Assembly: GCA_958296345.1 (NCBI GenBank)
Contig: CATQIJ010000013.1
Span: forward strand, 124,001 to 188,000
Direction: 5' to 3'
Length of the DNA stretch: 64,000 bases
DNA from: an uncultured Rhizobiaceae bacterium
GTDB taxonomy: Bacteria; Pseudomonadota; Alphaproteobacteria; Rhizobiales; Rhizobiaceae
This document shows, piece by piece, positions 9,123-19,659 of the stretch (within the stretch, counting starts at the first letter, position 1; every line of letters starts with the position of its first letter). Both the position numbers and the translations under genes were made by a program. The notes under the pieces are model-generated. The model worked only from the letters and a program-made list of their open reading frames with translations. It was not told where the DNA came from and did no database searches.

Positions 9123-10088
9123 GTGGCTATTCCAGAAATTTTAAAAGACCGCCTTTCAATTCCCGCTGTAGCAGCACCTTTGTTTATTATTTCAAACCCA
9201 CAACTTGTAATGGCGCAATGTAGGTCCGGTGTTGTTGGTTCTTTTCCTGCCCTTAATGCACGCCCTGCAGAACAGCTTGATGATTGGCTTTCCGAAATTA
9301 CAGAGGGGTTGGCTGACTATAAAGCTAAGAACCCTGATAAAAAAGTAGCACCTTTTGCGGTCAATCAGATTGTTCATACTTCAAACAATAGGCTCGAGCA
9401 CGACCTTAAAATGTGTGTAAAGCATAAAGTTCCTATTGTTATTACTTCACTTGGTGCTGTGCCTGAGGTGAATGACGCGGTACATTCTTATGGCGGCATT
9501 GTTCTGCATGATATTATCAATAACCGCCATGCAAATTCTGCCATTAGAAAAGGCGCCGATGGATTAATCGCGGTAGCAACAGGAGCTGGTGGTCACGCAG
9601 GTACGCTATCACCTTTTGCTCTTATTCAGGAAATCCGTGAAGGGTTTGATGGGCCACTTTTGCTTTCTGGTTCGATTGCAAATGGCGGTGCCATTTTAGC
9701 TGCGCAGGCTATGGGTGCAGACATGGCTTATATTGGCTCACCATTCATAGCGACGCACGAAGCTCGCGCATCTGATGAATATAAGCAAGCAATTGCGGAA
9801 TATAGCGCAAAAGATATTGTCTATACAAACCTCTTTACGGGCGTACACGGTAACTATCTAAAACCCTCTATTGAAAAAGCAGGTATGGATCCTGACAATC
9901 TTCCTGAAAGTGATCCATCAGCTATGAACTTTGCTTCTGGCAGCAATACGGATGCAAAAGCATGGAAAGATATTTGGGGCTGCGGCCAAGGAATTGGTGC
10001 TGTAAAATCTGTTGGATCTACTCAAGAACTCGTTGATAGACTTGTTTTTGAATATTTGGCGGCAAAGAAGCGCATCGCTGATCTTTAA
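9123..10088 (+). CDS. Nitronate monooxygenase (2-nitropropane dioxygenase family)
   Basis: A 321-residue FMN-dependent TIM-barrel enzyme of the NMO/NPD family, which oxidises alkyl nitronates. Typical segments are PLFIISNPQLVMAQC at the N-terminus, the FMN/phosphate motif GADGLIAVATGAGGHAG at about 143-159, LLLSGSIANGGA at about 180 and MGADMAYIGSPF. The family's conserved active-site His is probably the one in GAGGHAG. The start is GTG at 9123, supported by AGGAGA upstream; no in-frame ATG fits the family N-terminus. It stands alone, so the physiological substrate is unclear. Confidence 0.92.
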   Translation: MAIPEILKDRLSIPAVAAPLFIISNPQLVMAQCRSGVVGSFPALNARPAEQLDDWLSEITEGLADYKAKNPDKKVAPFAVNQIVHTSNNRLEHDLKMCVKHKVPIVITSLGAVPEVNDAVHSYGGIVLHDIINNRHANSAIRKGADGLIAVATGAGGHAGTLSPFALIQEIREGFDGPLLLSGSIANGGAILAAQAMGADMAYIGSPFIATHEARASDEYKQAIAEYSAKDIVYTNLFTGVHGNYLKPSIEKAGMDPDNLPESDPSAMNFASGSNTDAKAWKDIWGCGQGIGAVKSVGSTQELVDRLVFEYLAAKKRIADL

Positions 10089-10217
10089 AATGGCTTACAT
10101 TTAGCAGAAAAAGCTACGCTAATACCCAGATTTTTATTAAAATGACGCGATGATTTTATGTTCTAAATTGCGGATGTATATACATGAACAAGTCGCAGCA
10201 TAGGCCGATATAAAATG

Positions 10218-10592
10218 TTATTTAACATCCTCCAAAAGTAATACAAAATCAGTATCCACGCCTTCAACATTCTGTTGCCCCCAATGGCACATTGCCCTTA
10301 CTGTTGGCTCCAAATTTCGGCCCATATCTGTAAGCGAATATTCAACTCGTGGTGGAACCTGTGGAAATATTTCTCGGTGAACAATTCCATCTTCTTCCAA
10401 ATCACGGAGTTGATTTGTAAGCATCCGCTGTGTGCAGCCAGGTATGCTTCTCATCAATTCGTTGAAGCGCCATGTTCGTTGTAATAATCGCAAAATAATC
10501 AAGCCTTTCCATTTACCACCTATTCGGCTCAGCGCTGCTTCTACAGGACAAGTAATGTTATTTTTGTGACGGGGCTTACGCATATATTTCAC
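10218..10592 (-). CDS. HxlR-family transcriptional regulator
   Basis: A 124-residue winged-helix regulator. The HxlR signature runs CPVEAALSRIGGKWKGLIILRLL, then RFNELMRSIPGCTQRMLTNQLRDLEEDGIV, and the wing YSLTDMGRNLEP. The Cys at about residue 12 is at the position used for redox/quinone sensing in some relatives (YodB, HypR). It is divergent from the exported hydrolase at 10703, with an AGTAT-N8-ATACT palindrome between them, so it probably regulates itself and that hydrolase. Confidence 0.92.
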   Translation of the reverse strand: MKYMRKPRHKNNITCPVEAALSRIGGKWKGLIILRLLQRTWRFNELMRSIPGCTQRMLTNQLRDLEEDGIVHREIFPQVPPRVEYSLTDMGRNLEPTVRAMCHWGQQNVEGVDTDFVLLLEDVK

Positions 10593-10597
10593 CTTAC

Positions 10598-10615
10598 AGT
10601 ATACTTTTTGATACT
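10598..10615. promoter_or_regulatory. Candidate HxlR operator
   Basis: AGTAT (10598-10602) and ATACT (10611-10615) are perfect inverted arms separated by 8 nt, 6 bp before the HxlR start. TACT/AGTA-type half sites are known for HxlR-family repressors such as YodB, which supports an operator role. Confidence 0.4.
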
Positions 10616-10702
10616 ACATGCAAAAATAGTGCGTACTTGTCAATATAGATACTAAAACCAATAATGGCTTCATCAAATAAACCTCCCTTGAAAGGACACA
10701 CC

Positions 10703-11559
10703 ATGTTTGACAAAGGCCTATTGATAGCAACCACTCTCATTACAGGTATAACAACAGCATCTGCGTTAGCCGCCGACAAACCAGTTCTCGGGTACGAAAC
10801 GTTTGGATCTGGTTCTGAAAAAGTTATCGTACTACATGACTGGATGGGAGATTCCAGCAACTACGCATCCGTTAAGCAATGGCTGGACAGTAACCAATTC
10901 ACCTATGCATTTGCAGAAGTAAGAGGATATGGAAAATCAAAAACGATAAGTGGTGAATATACCACTGACGAAGTTGCTGGAGATGTATTTAAACTTGCTG
11001 ATCACCTTGGGTGGCAAAAATACCATCTTGTCGGACACTCAATGAATGGTATGGCCGGGTTTAAAGCTGTAATGCTTGACTGGCAGGATCAAAAAAGGAT
11101 CAAGAGCTTTGTGGCGGTGACTCCAGTTACGCCGGATGGATATCCAGCATCTGATGACGACAAAGCATTCCTCATGGCAACCATGACGGATGATAATATG
11201 GCTGTAGCAGCATTTGGCGCTTTGACTGGTGGAAAGCTGAATGTGACTTGGGCTACCAAAAAACCACACATACTCGGACAACCTCTAACCCAGATGCTGT
11301 TAAAGGTTATTATGACATGTGGTTAAAAGAAGATTTCTCGGAAGAGTTTGCCAAAGCAAAAATCGAAACACCAGTTCTTGTCATTGGAGGCAATCAGGAC
11401 CTACCAGGGTTTCGAAAAGAATATTATGATAAAACAATCTCTCAATGGATCCCGTCTGCAGAATTCAGCTACATTGAAAATGCAGGCCACTATCCAATGC
11501 AAGAGACCCCAGTTCTCTTCTCCACTTTGATTGAAAATCATATGAGTAAGCAAAAATAA
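10703..11559 (+). pseudogene. Exported alpha/beta hydrolase, frameshifted
   Basis: Two overlapping frames form one alpha/beta hydrolase of 285 residues once a single missing base is restored. The N-terminus is a signal peptide (MFDKGLLIATTLITG..., cleavage near ASALAAD). The nucleophile elbow is LVGHSMNGM, the oxyanion-type region VLHDWMGDS, and the catalytic His lies in ENAGHYP in the second frame. The frame changes at an A6 run (11258-11263), where seven A would keep the frame. ATG 10703 is preferred over 10664 because AAAGGA lies just upstream and it gives a clean signal peptide. The gene is divergent from the HxlR regulator. As written it would make a truncated enzyme lacking the His. Confidence 0.85.
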
Positions 11560-11569
11560 CGTTTGCGAT

Positions 11570-11597
11570 GCGTGCCACCAATGATTTGGAGGCACGC
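11570..11597. terminator. Hairpin after the hydrolase pseudogene (weak terminator)
   Basis: GCGTGCC (11570-11576) pairs with GGCACGC (11591-11597). There is no T run, so termination would be inefficient. The following 250 bp hold no gene. Confidence 0.35.
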
Positions 11598-11850
11598 AAT
11601 CATTGAATCAATCTACAATTAGTTGATTAGAAAATCACATCGTTGCTTAGTACCAAGTCACAAAAATTATTAAATTTTAAAAAAACCTACCTGCCCCTTG
11701 GCTTAAATTGATTTCCGCGCAATACTTCTTTTCGGTAATATGAGACAAGAATTTCTGGGAGAAGAACTTGTCGTCTCGCTTATAGCCATTTTGCACGTCA
11801 GGGATTATTAATTTCCTGCAATCGTGGCTTAATCTCCCTGTTCTTTCTCT

Positions 11851-11870
11851 CTTGTGATCTACGTCACAAG
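11851..11870. promoter_or_regulatory. Perfect CRP/FNR-type palindrome upstream of coxS
   Basis: CTTGTGATCTACGTCACAAG is a 7-bp perfect inverted repeat around 6 nt and contains the exact TGTGA-N6-TCACA pattern of cAMP-CRP sites. Its centre is about 37 bp before the coxS ATG. That position may overlap the promoter, which would favour repression, or activate from a nearby start. Which Crp/Fnr-family protein binds is unknown; no such gene is in the window. Confidence 0.7.
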
Positions 11871-11897
11871 GTTAGTTTTGAATTTGAGGAGAGAATA

Positions 11898-12359
11898 ATG
11901 ACATCGATATCTATGGTTGTGAATGGTAGGTCAGTTGGGGGTGAGGTTGAGGACCGCACGCTTCTGGTTGAGTTTATTCGCGAGAATTTACGTTTAACTG
12001 GAACGCATGTTGGGTGTGATACTTCTCAGTGTGGTGCATGTGTTGTGCATGTTGATGGCAAGGCAGTTAAGGCCTGTACAACTTTGGCTGCTCAAGCCAA
12101 TGGATGTGAGGTTACAACGATTGAAGGTATTGCGGGCGATGAACTTCATCCGATGCAGCAGGCTTTTAAAGACAACCACGGCCTACAATGTGGATTTTGC
12201 ACCCCTGGCATGATCATGGCTGCAACGGATATGGTGAACCGTTTGGGTAAAGACTTAGACGAGAAGACCATTCGTGCGGAGCTTGAAGGCAATATTTGCC
12301 GCTGCACGGGCTACCACAACATTGTGAAATCAATTCAGGACGGCGCATCAAAGATGTGA
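11898..12359 (+). CDS. coxS: CO dehydrogenase-type molybdenum hydroxylase, small (2Fe-2S) subunit
   Basis: The 153-residue subunit carries both iron-sulfur clusters of the xanthine oxidase/CODH family. The plant-type 2Fe-2S motif [16 protein letters not shown] is at about residues 38-53, with CTTLA closing the cluster. The second cluster has [10 protein letters not shown] and [10 protein letters not shown]. It passes electrons from the Mo site of CoxL to the FAD of CoxM. It is the first gene of a coxS-L-M operon behind a CRP-type palindrome, with RBS GAGGAG upstream. The subunit type is certain; the substrate is set by CoxL and is uncertain. Confidence 0.93.
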   Translation: MTSISMVVNGRSVGGEVEDRTLLVEFIRENLRLTGTHVGCDTSQCGACVVHVDGKAVKACTTLAAQANGCEVTTIEGIAGDELHPMQQAFKDNHGLQCGFCTPGMIMAATDMVNRLGKDLDEKTIRAELEGNICRCTGYHNIVKSIQDGASKM

Positions 12360-12432
12360 TTGCTGTTTATTCCCTAAGAGTCGGAGATTTTTAGGACAAG
12401 AATAAGCACCCAGTAATTTGGAGGACAAGAAT

Positions 12433-14793
12433 ATGAGTGAAGGTATTGGCGCACGCGTTTTGCGCAAGGAAGACAAAAGATTTATTACAGGCGACGGTAA
12501 ATATACAGATGACGTGACAAACCACGGTCAGTGCTATGCCGCATTTGTGCGCTCACCGCATGCCCATGCAAACATTAAATCAATCGACAAATCTGCAGCT
12601 GAAGCGATTGTAGGCGTTGAAGGTGTGTTTGATGGTCATCAACTTACAGGCGATGGCATCGGCAATATTATTTGTGGTTGGGCAGTTAACTCTAAAGACG
12701 GCTCGCCAATGAACATGGGTGCATGGTCAGCCTTAGCAACGAATACGGTTCGCTATGCAGGTGATGCGGTTGCTGTTGTTATTGCGGATAGTCCCGCGAA
12801 TGCAAAAACAGCTGCAGAAGCAGTTGTGGTTGATTATGAGGTTTTATCTTCTGTGACCGATGCAGGAAAATCTTTAGAAGCAGGTGTTGAGCAAATCCAC
12901 CCGGAAGCGCCAAATAATCTGATCTTTGATTGGGAGATTGGTGAACAAGCAGCGACTGAAGAAGCTATTGCGGGCGCAGCTCATGTCACAGAAATGAAGG
13001 TTATTAATAACCGCGTATCTCCTAATCCAATGGAGCCACGCTCTGCTGTTGCAACCTTTGATGCATCAGAAGATCATTATACGCTTTATACAACAAGCCA
13101 AAACCCGCATGTAGCACGACTTGTTCTATCTGCATTTTATCAAGTAGCGCCTGAGCATAAGCTTCGTGTTATTGCCCCTGATGTTGGCGGTGGCTTTGGC
13201 GCTAAGATTTATATCTACCCAGAAGAAATCGTATGTCTTTGGGCTTCTATGAAAACCAAACGCTCGGTAAAATGGACGTCTGATCGAACCGAAGCATTTT
13301 TAACGGATGCGCACGGCCGCGATCATATTACGACAGCAAAAATGGGCTTTGATAAGAACAACAAGATTGTTGGCTTCCAAGTTGATACGATTGCCAACCT
13401 TGGCGCTTACATGTCGCTGTTCTCATCTGCAACGCCGACTTATCTTTATGCGACGCTTTTGTCGGGGCAGTATAATATTGCGAATGTGCATGGCAATGTT
13501 CGTGCGGTTTATACCAACACAACACCAGTCGATGCATATCGTGGTGCGGGACGTCCAGAAGCTGCTTTCCTTGTAGAGCGTATGTTAACGACAGCCGCTG
13601 GTGAGTTGGGGGTTGATCCTGCTGAACTTCGCCGTGCAAACTTCATCACGGAGTTCCCACATCAGACGCCTGTTATTATGGCTTATGACAGTGGTGACTT
13701 TAATGCTAATATGGACGCAGCCATGAAGGCCTCGGACTATGCGGGCTTTGAAGCGCGCCGCTCAGAAGCTGCATCACGTGGCAAGATGCGCGGTATCGGC
13801 ATATCGTGTTATATTGAGGCTTGCGGCATTGCACCATCGGCAGCTGTTGGCTCGCTTGGAGCGGGCGTTGGTCTTTGGGAATCTGCTGAGGTTCGCGTGA
13901 ACCCTGTGGGTACTGTCGAAATCCTAACCGGCTCTCACAGCCATGGTCAGGGGCATGAAACAACCTTTGCGCAATTGATCAATGATCGCTTTGGTCTTCC
14001 AGCTGATAATGTGCAAGTTGTTCACGGTGACACGGATAAGGTGCAGTTTGGTATGGGGACTTATGGTTCTCGTTCTGGCGCGGTTGGTATGTCAGCCATT
14101 GTAAAAGCGCTTGATAAAGTTGAAGCAAAAGCCAAGAAGATTGCAGCTCACTTGTTAGAAGCTGATGAAGGCGACATCGTTATTGAAAACGGCGAGGTTA
14201 AAGTTGCTGGTACGGATAAGACCCTTGGCTGGCACGAAGTATGCCTTGGTGCTTATACTGCTCACAATCTGCCAGAGGGCATGGAGCCTGGCCTTAAGGA
14301 AGGCGCTTTCTATGATCCAGCAAACTTTACCTTCCCTGCGGGTTGCTACATCTGCGAGGTTGAAGTTGACCCTGAAACGGGCACAACTGATATTGTTCAG
14401 TTCGTAGCCTCCGATGACTTTGGTACGATCATCAATCCGATGATTGTAGAAGGCCAAGTGCATGGCGGTATCGCACAAGGGGTTGGTCAGGCATTGCTTG
14501 AACAAGCTGTTTATGATGATAACGGCCAACTGCTAACAGGTTCATATATGGACTACACCATGCCGCGTGCAGATGACTTACCAAGCTATACGGTGAGCCA
14601 TGAGACAACGGTTTGTCCAGGCAATCCTCTTGGCATCAAAGGCTGCGGGGAGGCTGGAGCGATTGGTTCACCGCCTGCGGTTATCAATGCGATTACCGAT
14701 GCGATTGGCAATAATGATCTATCGATGCCTGCAACACCATCCAAGGTTTGGGCGGCAATACAAGCAACACAATCTAAACAGGCTGCTGAGTAA
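12433..14793 (+). CDS. coxL: Molybdenum hydroxylase large subunit, form II CoxL-like
   Basis: About 786 residues of molybdopterin-binding large subunit. The active-site loop reads AYRGAGR (about residue 377), the form II signature; genuine form I CO dehydrogenases have AYxCSFR with the Cu-binding Cys. Other family motifs are GGGFGAK (about 256), GQGHETTFAQ, YGSRSGAVG and the catalytic Glu near GCGEAGAIG at the C-terminus. The start is ATG 12433 with GGAGGA at 12420-12425, not the in-frame TTG 15 bases earlier. The order S-L-M also fits form II. The true substrate may be an aldehyde or N-heterocycle rather than CO. Confidence 0.92.
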   Translation: MSEGIGARVLRKEDKRFITGDGKYTDDVTNHGQCYAAFVRSPHAHANIKSIDKSAAEAIVGVEGVFDGHQLTGDGIGNIICGWAVNSKDGSPMNMGAWSALATNTVRYAGDAVAVVIADSPANAKTAAEAVVVDYEVLSSVTDAGKSLEAGVEQIHPEAPNNLIFDWEIGEQAATEEAIAGAAHVTEMKVINNRVSPNPMEPRSAVATFDASEDHYTLYTTSQNPHVARLVLSAFYQVAPEHKLRVIAPDVGGGFGAKIYIYPEEIVCLWASMKTKRSVKWTSDRTEAFLTDAHGRDHITTAKMGFDKNNKIVGFQVDTIANLGAYMSLFSSATPTYLYATLLSGQYNIANVHGNVRAVYTNTTPVDAYRGAGRPEAAFLVERMLTTAAGELGVDPAELRRANFITEFPHQTPVIMAYDSGDFNANMDAAMKASDYAGFEARRSEAASRGKMRGIGISCYIEACGIAPSAAVGSLGAGVGLWESAEVRVNPVGTVEILTGSHSHGQGHETTFAQLINDRFGLPADNVQVVHGDTDKVQFGMGTYGSRSGAVGMSAIVKALDKVEAKAKKIAAHLLEADEGDIVIENGEVKVAGTDKTLGWHEVCLGAYTAHNLPEGMEPGLKEGAFYDPANFTFPAGCYICEVEVDPETGTTDIVQFVASDDFGTIINPMIVEGQVHGGIAQGVGQALLEQAVYDDNGQLLTGSYMDYTMPRADDLPSYTVSHETTVCPGNPLGIKGCGEAGAIGSPPAVINAITDAIGNNDLSMPATPSKVWAAIQATQSKQAAE

Positions 14794-14805
14794 GGAGAAG
14801 CAAAA

Positions 14806-15603
14806 ATGTATAATACAAATTACCACAGAGCCTCAAGTGTAGAGGATGCCGTATCAAAAATGGGCTCATCAGATGATGCGAAGTTCGTCTCAGGTGGGCA
14901 AACCCTGATCCCAACGATGAAGCAACGACTAGCTGCACCATCAGACCTCATCGATCTGCGTCATGTCGATAGCATGAAGGGGATTACGGTTGACGGCAAT
15001 CAAATTACAATTGGTGCTGGTGTAACCCATGCGGAGGTTCATTCATCCAAAGAACTGGGTGCAGCTTGTCCATCGATTGCAGCTCTAGCAGGCCACATCG
15101 GTGACCCCCATGTTCGCAACATGGGTACGATTGGTGGTTCAATTGCCAATAATGATCCAGCGGCTGATTATCCTGCAGCGATGATTGCGCTCAATGCCAC
15201 GATCATTACCAACAAACGCGAAATTGCAGCAGATGGCTTCTTTACGGGCATGTTTGAAACAGCGCTTGGTGAAGATGAAATCATCACGGCTGTAAGCTTT
15301 ATTACGCCTGTAAAAGCTGCTTACTCAAAGTTCCCTAACCCTGCATCACGCTATGCAATGGCAGGCGTGTTTGTCGCACAAACAGGCGAGGGCGTGCGGG
15401 TTGGTGTAACGGGCGCAGGTGCTGACGGTGTCCACCGTCACACAGAAATGGAAGCAGCCCTTACCGCAAACTGGACCCCCGAAGCAATCGCGAACTGCAA
15501 CGTTGATGCAAACGAACTGCTCTCAGACCTACACGGAGACAACAACTACAGAGCAAACCTAGTCAAAGTCATGGCTAAAAGAGCAGTCGAAATGGCGGGG
15601 TAA
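14806..15603 (+). CDS. coxM: CO dehydrogenase-type FAD-binding medium subunit
   Basis: A 265-residue flavoprotein subunit of the same enzyme. FAD-binding motifs are SGGQTLIPTMKQR (about residue 29) and IGDPHVRNMGTIGGSIANNDPAADYPA (about 98-124, written here only as landmark TIGGS), and the C-terminal domain is of the CO-dehydrogenase flavoprotein type. It starts 12 bp after coxL with GGAGA as RBS. A strong terminator follows at 15630. No maturation genes (coxD, coxE, coxF, coxG or xdhC-like) are next to it. Confidence 0.93.
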   Translation: MYNTNYHRASSVEDAVSKMGSSDDAKFVSGGQTLIPTMKQRLAAPSDLIDLRHVDSMKGITVDGNQITIGAGVTHAEVHSSKELGAACPSIAALAGHIGDPHVRNMGTIGGSIANNDPAADYPAAMIALNATIITNKREIAADGFFTGMFETALGEDEIITAVSFITPVKAAYSKFPNPASRYAMAGVFVAQTGEGVRVGVTGAGADGVHRHTEMEAALTANWTPEAIANCNVDANELLSDLHGDNNYRANLVKVMAKRAVEMAG

Positions 15604-16646
<1,043 letters not shown>

Positions 16647-16649
16647 AGC

Positions 16650-18048
16650 CTAAGTTGGCATTCGGTTCCATGCATCAAGCGCAGCAATTTTATAGGCTTC
16701 AGCTAATGTAGGATAGTTAAAAGTATTTTCTACAAAATACTCAAGCTTGCCACCTAAATTAAGAACTGCCTGTCCAATATGGATGAGCTCCGTTGCGCCC
16801 TCACCAACGATATGGCAACCAAGTAATCTCCTAGTTTTAAGCGAGAAAATCATTTTTAACATGCCGGTATCTAAACCCATAATATGTCCACGCGATGTTT
16901 CTCTAAATCGTGCGATACCACATTCATAGGGAATTTTACGCTCGGTTACCTCTTCTTCTGTCATACCAACAGTAGAAATTTCCGGCACAGAATAAATACC
17001 ATATGGGAAGTATTCAGGGGTTTCATATGCTTTTTCACCACAAGCATGACATATAGCAATTCGTCCTTGCTCCATTGAAGTAGAGGCTAAACTAGGAAAC
17101 CCTATTACATCGCCAGCAGCGTAAATTCCAGTGACACTCGTTTCAAAGGATTTTGGATCAACGACTAAACGCCCACGATGATCACATTCCAAACCACAAG
17201 CATCAAGATTAAGGCCTTTTGTAGCACCCATTCTACCTGCAGCAAAAAGAATAACATCTGAGCGAATTATACGGCCACCTTCTAGTTTTACCGTACATTT
17301 ATTCTTGCTGTCATATTCTACAGCTTCTGCTTTTTCTCCGAATCTTAAAATCATACCTCTATCGCGGAGTTGGTAAATGAAATCATCCACTAATTCTTTG
17401 TCGATAAAATCAAACATGGTATCTCTAGGTTCAATCAAAGTTACATGAACATCGAGTGAATTAAAAATAGTGGCATATTCTACGCCAATAACACCAGCAC
17501 CAATAATCGTCATGGAGCGCGGTAAAGTTGATAATTCTAAAATACCATCACTATCAAAAACACATGTATCATTAAATGGAATATAATCAGGGCGGCAAGG
17601 TTCTGTCCCTACAGCGAGTAGAAAGTTTGTTGCTGAAAATGAATTAGCTTCTCCATCTTCACCCAGAACTTGAATAGTATTTTTATCAAGAAAACTTGCC
17701 GCGCCTGTAATAGTTTTAACTTGGTTTCTTGAAAATTGATGTTCGAGCACCTCTACTTCATGATTTAACGTTATGTGAAGTCGTTTTCGAAGGTCATCAG
17801 CTGTAAGGTTATCTTTAACGCGATAAGAACGACCATAAAACCCTCGCTCTCTCCAACCTGAAAGATTAAGGGCTGTTTCGCGCAAAGTTTTTGATGGAAT
17901 TGCACCTGTATGAACAGCCCCCCCCAACGCGCCTACCACGCTCTACGACAAGAACTTTCTTACCAAACTTAGCGGCTTGAATTGCCCCACGCCTTCCTGA
18001 AGGCTCGCTACCTATAACGATAAGATCATAGTTTTCCAATTTACCCAC
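16650..18048 (-). pseudogene. sthA: Soluble (Si-specific) NAD(P)+ transhydrogenase, frameshifted
   Basis: This is a flavoprotein of the pyridine nucleotide-disulfide reductase class, 465 residues after correction, that reoxidises NADPH with NAD+. The N-terminal frame holds YDLIVIGSEPSGRRGAIQAA and ERGRRVGG. The second frame resumes with GAVHTGAIPSKTLRETALN, the family's Cys-free variant of the redox motif, then the NAD fold GAGVIGVEYA and the dimer domain. The break is a C8 run on the plus strand (17918-17925), where seven would keep the frame. One residue is also odd: IGSEPSG has Glu where relatives have Gly in GxGxxG. It follows RidA by 16 bp. Confidence 0.87.
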
Positions 18049-18064
18049 CCATAATTACCTAAAC

Positions 18065-18529
18065 TTAGCTTATTACAAAAGTTGCTTCAATTTCGACAGA
18101 TGCATTCATTGGCAGTGCTGCAACACCGACTGCCGCTCGGGCATGAGCGCCTTTATCACCAAGGACGGCTCCCATAAACTCCGATGCACCGTTGATAACT
18201 TTTGGATGATCAGTAAAATCTGATGTAGAAGCTACAAATCCACCTAAACGAAGGCAGCGTTCAATACGTTCTAGATCACCATCACAAGCAACTTTTATTT
18301 GCGCTAAGATGTTAATTGCACAGATTTGCGCCGCTGCTGCTCCTTCTTCGACAGAAACAGACGCACCCAAAAGCCCTGTCTGCGAAAGCGAACCGCCTGC
18401 TAATGGCAGTTGACCAGAAACAGTTACAATACCATTATGCACAACATGTCCAACATAGGCTGCAACTGGTGCGGGTGGTTCTGGAATTGTAATACCCATA
18501 TCGGCAAGGCGAGATTCAATTGTACTCAT
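18065..18529 (-). CDS. RidA/YjgF-family protein
   Basis: A 154-residue member of the RidA superfamily (long YjgF/UK114 subgroup, also called endoribonuclease L-PSP). The N-terminal wording IESRLADMGITIPEPPAPVAAYVGHV and the motif VSGQLPLAGG are typical, as are ARAAVGVAALPMNASVEIEA near the C-terminus. Archetypal RidA hydrolyses reactive enamines/imines; this subgroup's substrate is not established. It lies 12 bp downstream of the small acyl-CoA dehydrogenase gene, so it is probably co-expressed and may remove reactive intermediates. Confidence 0.88.
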   Translation of the reverse strand: MSTIESRLADMGITIPEPPAPVAAYVGHVVHNGIVTVSGQLPLAGGSLSQTGLLGASVSVEEGAAAAQICAINILAQIKVACDGDLERIERCLRLGGFVASTSDFTDHPKVINGASEFMGAVLGDKGAHARAAVGVAALPMNASVEIEATFVIS

Positions 18530-18541
18530 TTTAAATTCTTT

Positions 18542-19657
18542 CTAAGTTATACGCCCAAGCGTAATGTATCGTTCCAGATGATGATCTGTATCACCCAAAA
18601 TATGATCTATCATTATAATACGTTTTGCAAAATGGCCAACGGCATATTCCCATGTCATTCCCATTCCGCCGTGAATTTGAATAACTTCTTCTGCTACTTG
18701 TCTGCCAATAGTACCAACAAGGTATTTGCAAGCAGATGCTTCGCGCTCTCGTAAGTTATTCTTAGAAGTCAAATTACCCGCAGCGTTAATAATACTAGAA
18801 CGTAGTTGCTCTAACTCTATTAGTATGTCTGCCATGCGGTGCTGGAGTGCCTGAAATTTTCCAATCGGCACTCCAAATTGCTTACGTTGTTTTGTGTATT
18901 CGGCGGTAAGATCAGTCGCTACCGTCATAGCACCAAGAGCTTCAGCAGAAATTGCTGTTATACCCGTTGTATGAGCTCTTTCGATAAGAGCAAAGCCTTT
19001 ATCTTTCTCGCCAATTAATATTCCAAAAGCGTTAGTAAAATTAATCTCTGCAGCCCCGTATCCATCTAATGTTCCATAGCCACGCACGATGACCGCATCT
19101 GACTTTTCTACCAAGAAAAGAGAAATTCCAGTCTCATCATTAATCGCACCTGAAGTTCTTGCAGAAACTATTATATGTGTTGCTGAGCCTCCTCCAAGCA
19201 CAACAGATTTATCTCCCGTCAAAAACCAACTATCCCCTTCTTGTTTTGCTTTCATTGAGACAGAGCTAAGCTCATAACGAGAAGATGGTTCACCATGTGC
19301 AAGCGCTAAAAGAGCCTCACCTGCAATCGTATTATCTATGAGGTTTTCATATCCACCAACCTCTGAGAGAATTGTTCCTGCCAACAGTGTTGGTAAAAAA
19401 GGTTCAACGACGAGATGCCTCCCAAGCGCTTCAAAGACGACCATAAGATCAGCTCCTTCACCACCAAATCCACCTGATGTTTCATTGAACAAAGCCCCGA
19501 TAATACCAAGCTCAGAAAACTGTACCCACATCTCACGCGAGAACCCGTCATCTTGCATTACAAAACCATGACGTTTTTCGATATCGTAATTATCCGCTAA
19601 AAAACGCTCGAGCGTTTCTGCCAACATGCGGCGATCATCATTTAATGCAAAGTTCAT
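18542..19657 (-). CDS. Acyl-CoA dehydrogenase, PimD-like (small) subunit
   Basis: A 371-residue FAD acyl-CoA dehydrogenase with N-terminal helical domain (MNFALNDDRRMLAETLERFL), middle beta domain and C-terminal four-helix domain (ITAISAEALGAMTVATDLT, QIHGGMGMTWEYAVGH). It resembles the small subunit of pimeloyl-CoA dehydrogenase-type pairs. It starts 2 bp after the stop of the large subunit gene, so the two are probably made and assembled together. The substrate is likely a long dicarboxylyl- or medium-chain acyl-CoA; this is inferred from the family. Confidence 0.88.
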   Translation of the reverse strand: MNFALNDDRRMLAETLERFLADNYDIEKRHGFVMQDDGFSREMWVQFSELGIIGALFNETSGGFGGEGADLMVVFEALGRHLVVEPFLPTLLAGTILSEVGGYENLIDNTIAGEALLALAHGEPSSRYELSSVSMKAKQEGDSWFLTGDKSVVLGGGSATHIIVSARTSGAINDETGISLFLVEKSDAVIVRGYGTLDGYGAAEINFTNAFGILIGEKDKGFALIERAHTTGITAISAEALGAMTVATDLTAEYTKQRKQFGVPIGKFQALQHRMADILIELEQLRSSIINAAGNLTSKNNLREREASACKYLVGTIGRQVAEEVIQIHGGMGMTWEYAVGHFAKRIIMIDHILGDTDHHLERYITLGRIT

Positions 19658-19659
19658 GA

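Noticed and set aside
11560-11600. Strong terminator after the hydrolase
   Set aside because: The hairpin has a 14-nt loop and lacks a T run, so it is listed only as weak.
11898-15603. Genuine aerobic CO dehydrogenase (form I)
   Set aside because: The active-site loop is AYRGAGR, not AYxCSFR, and the gene order is S-L-M.
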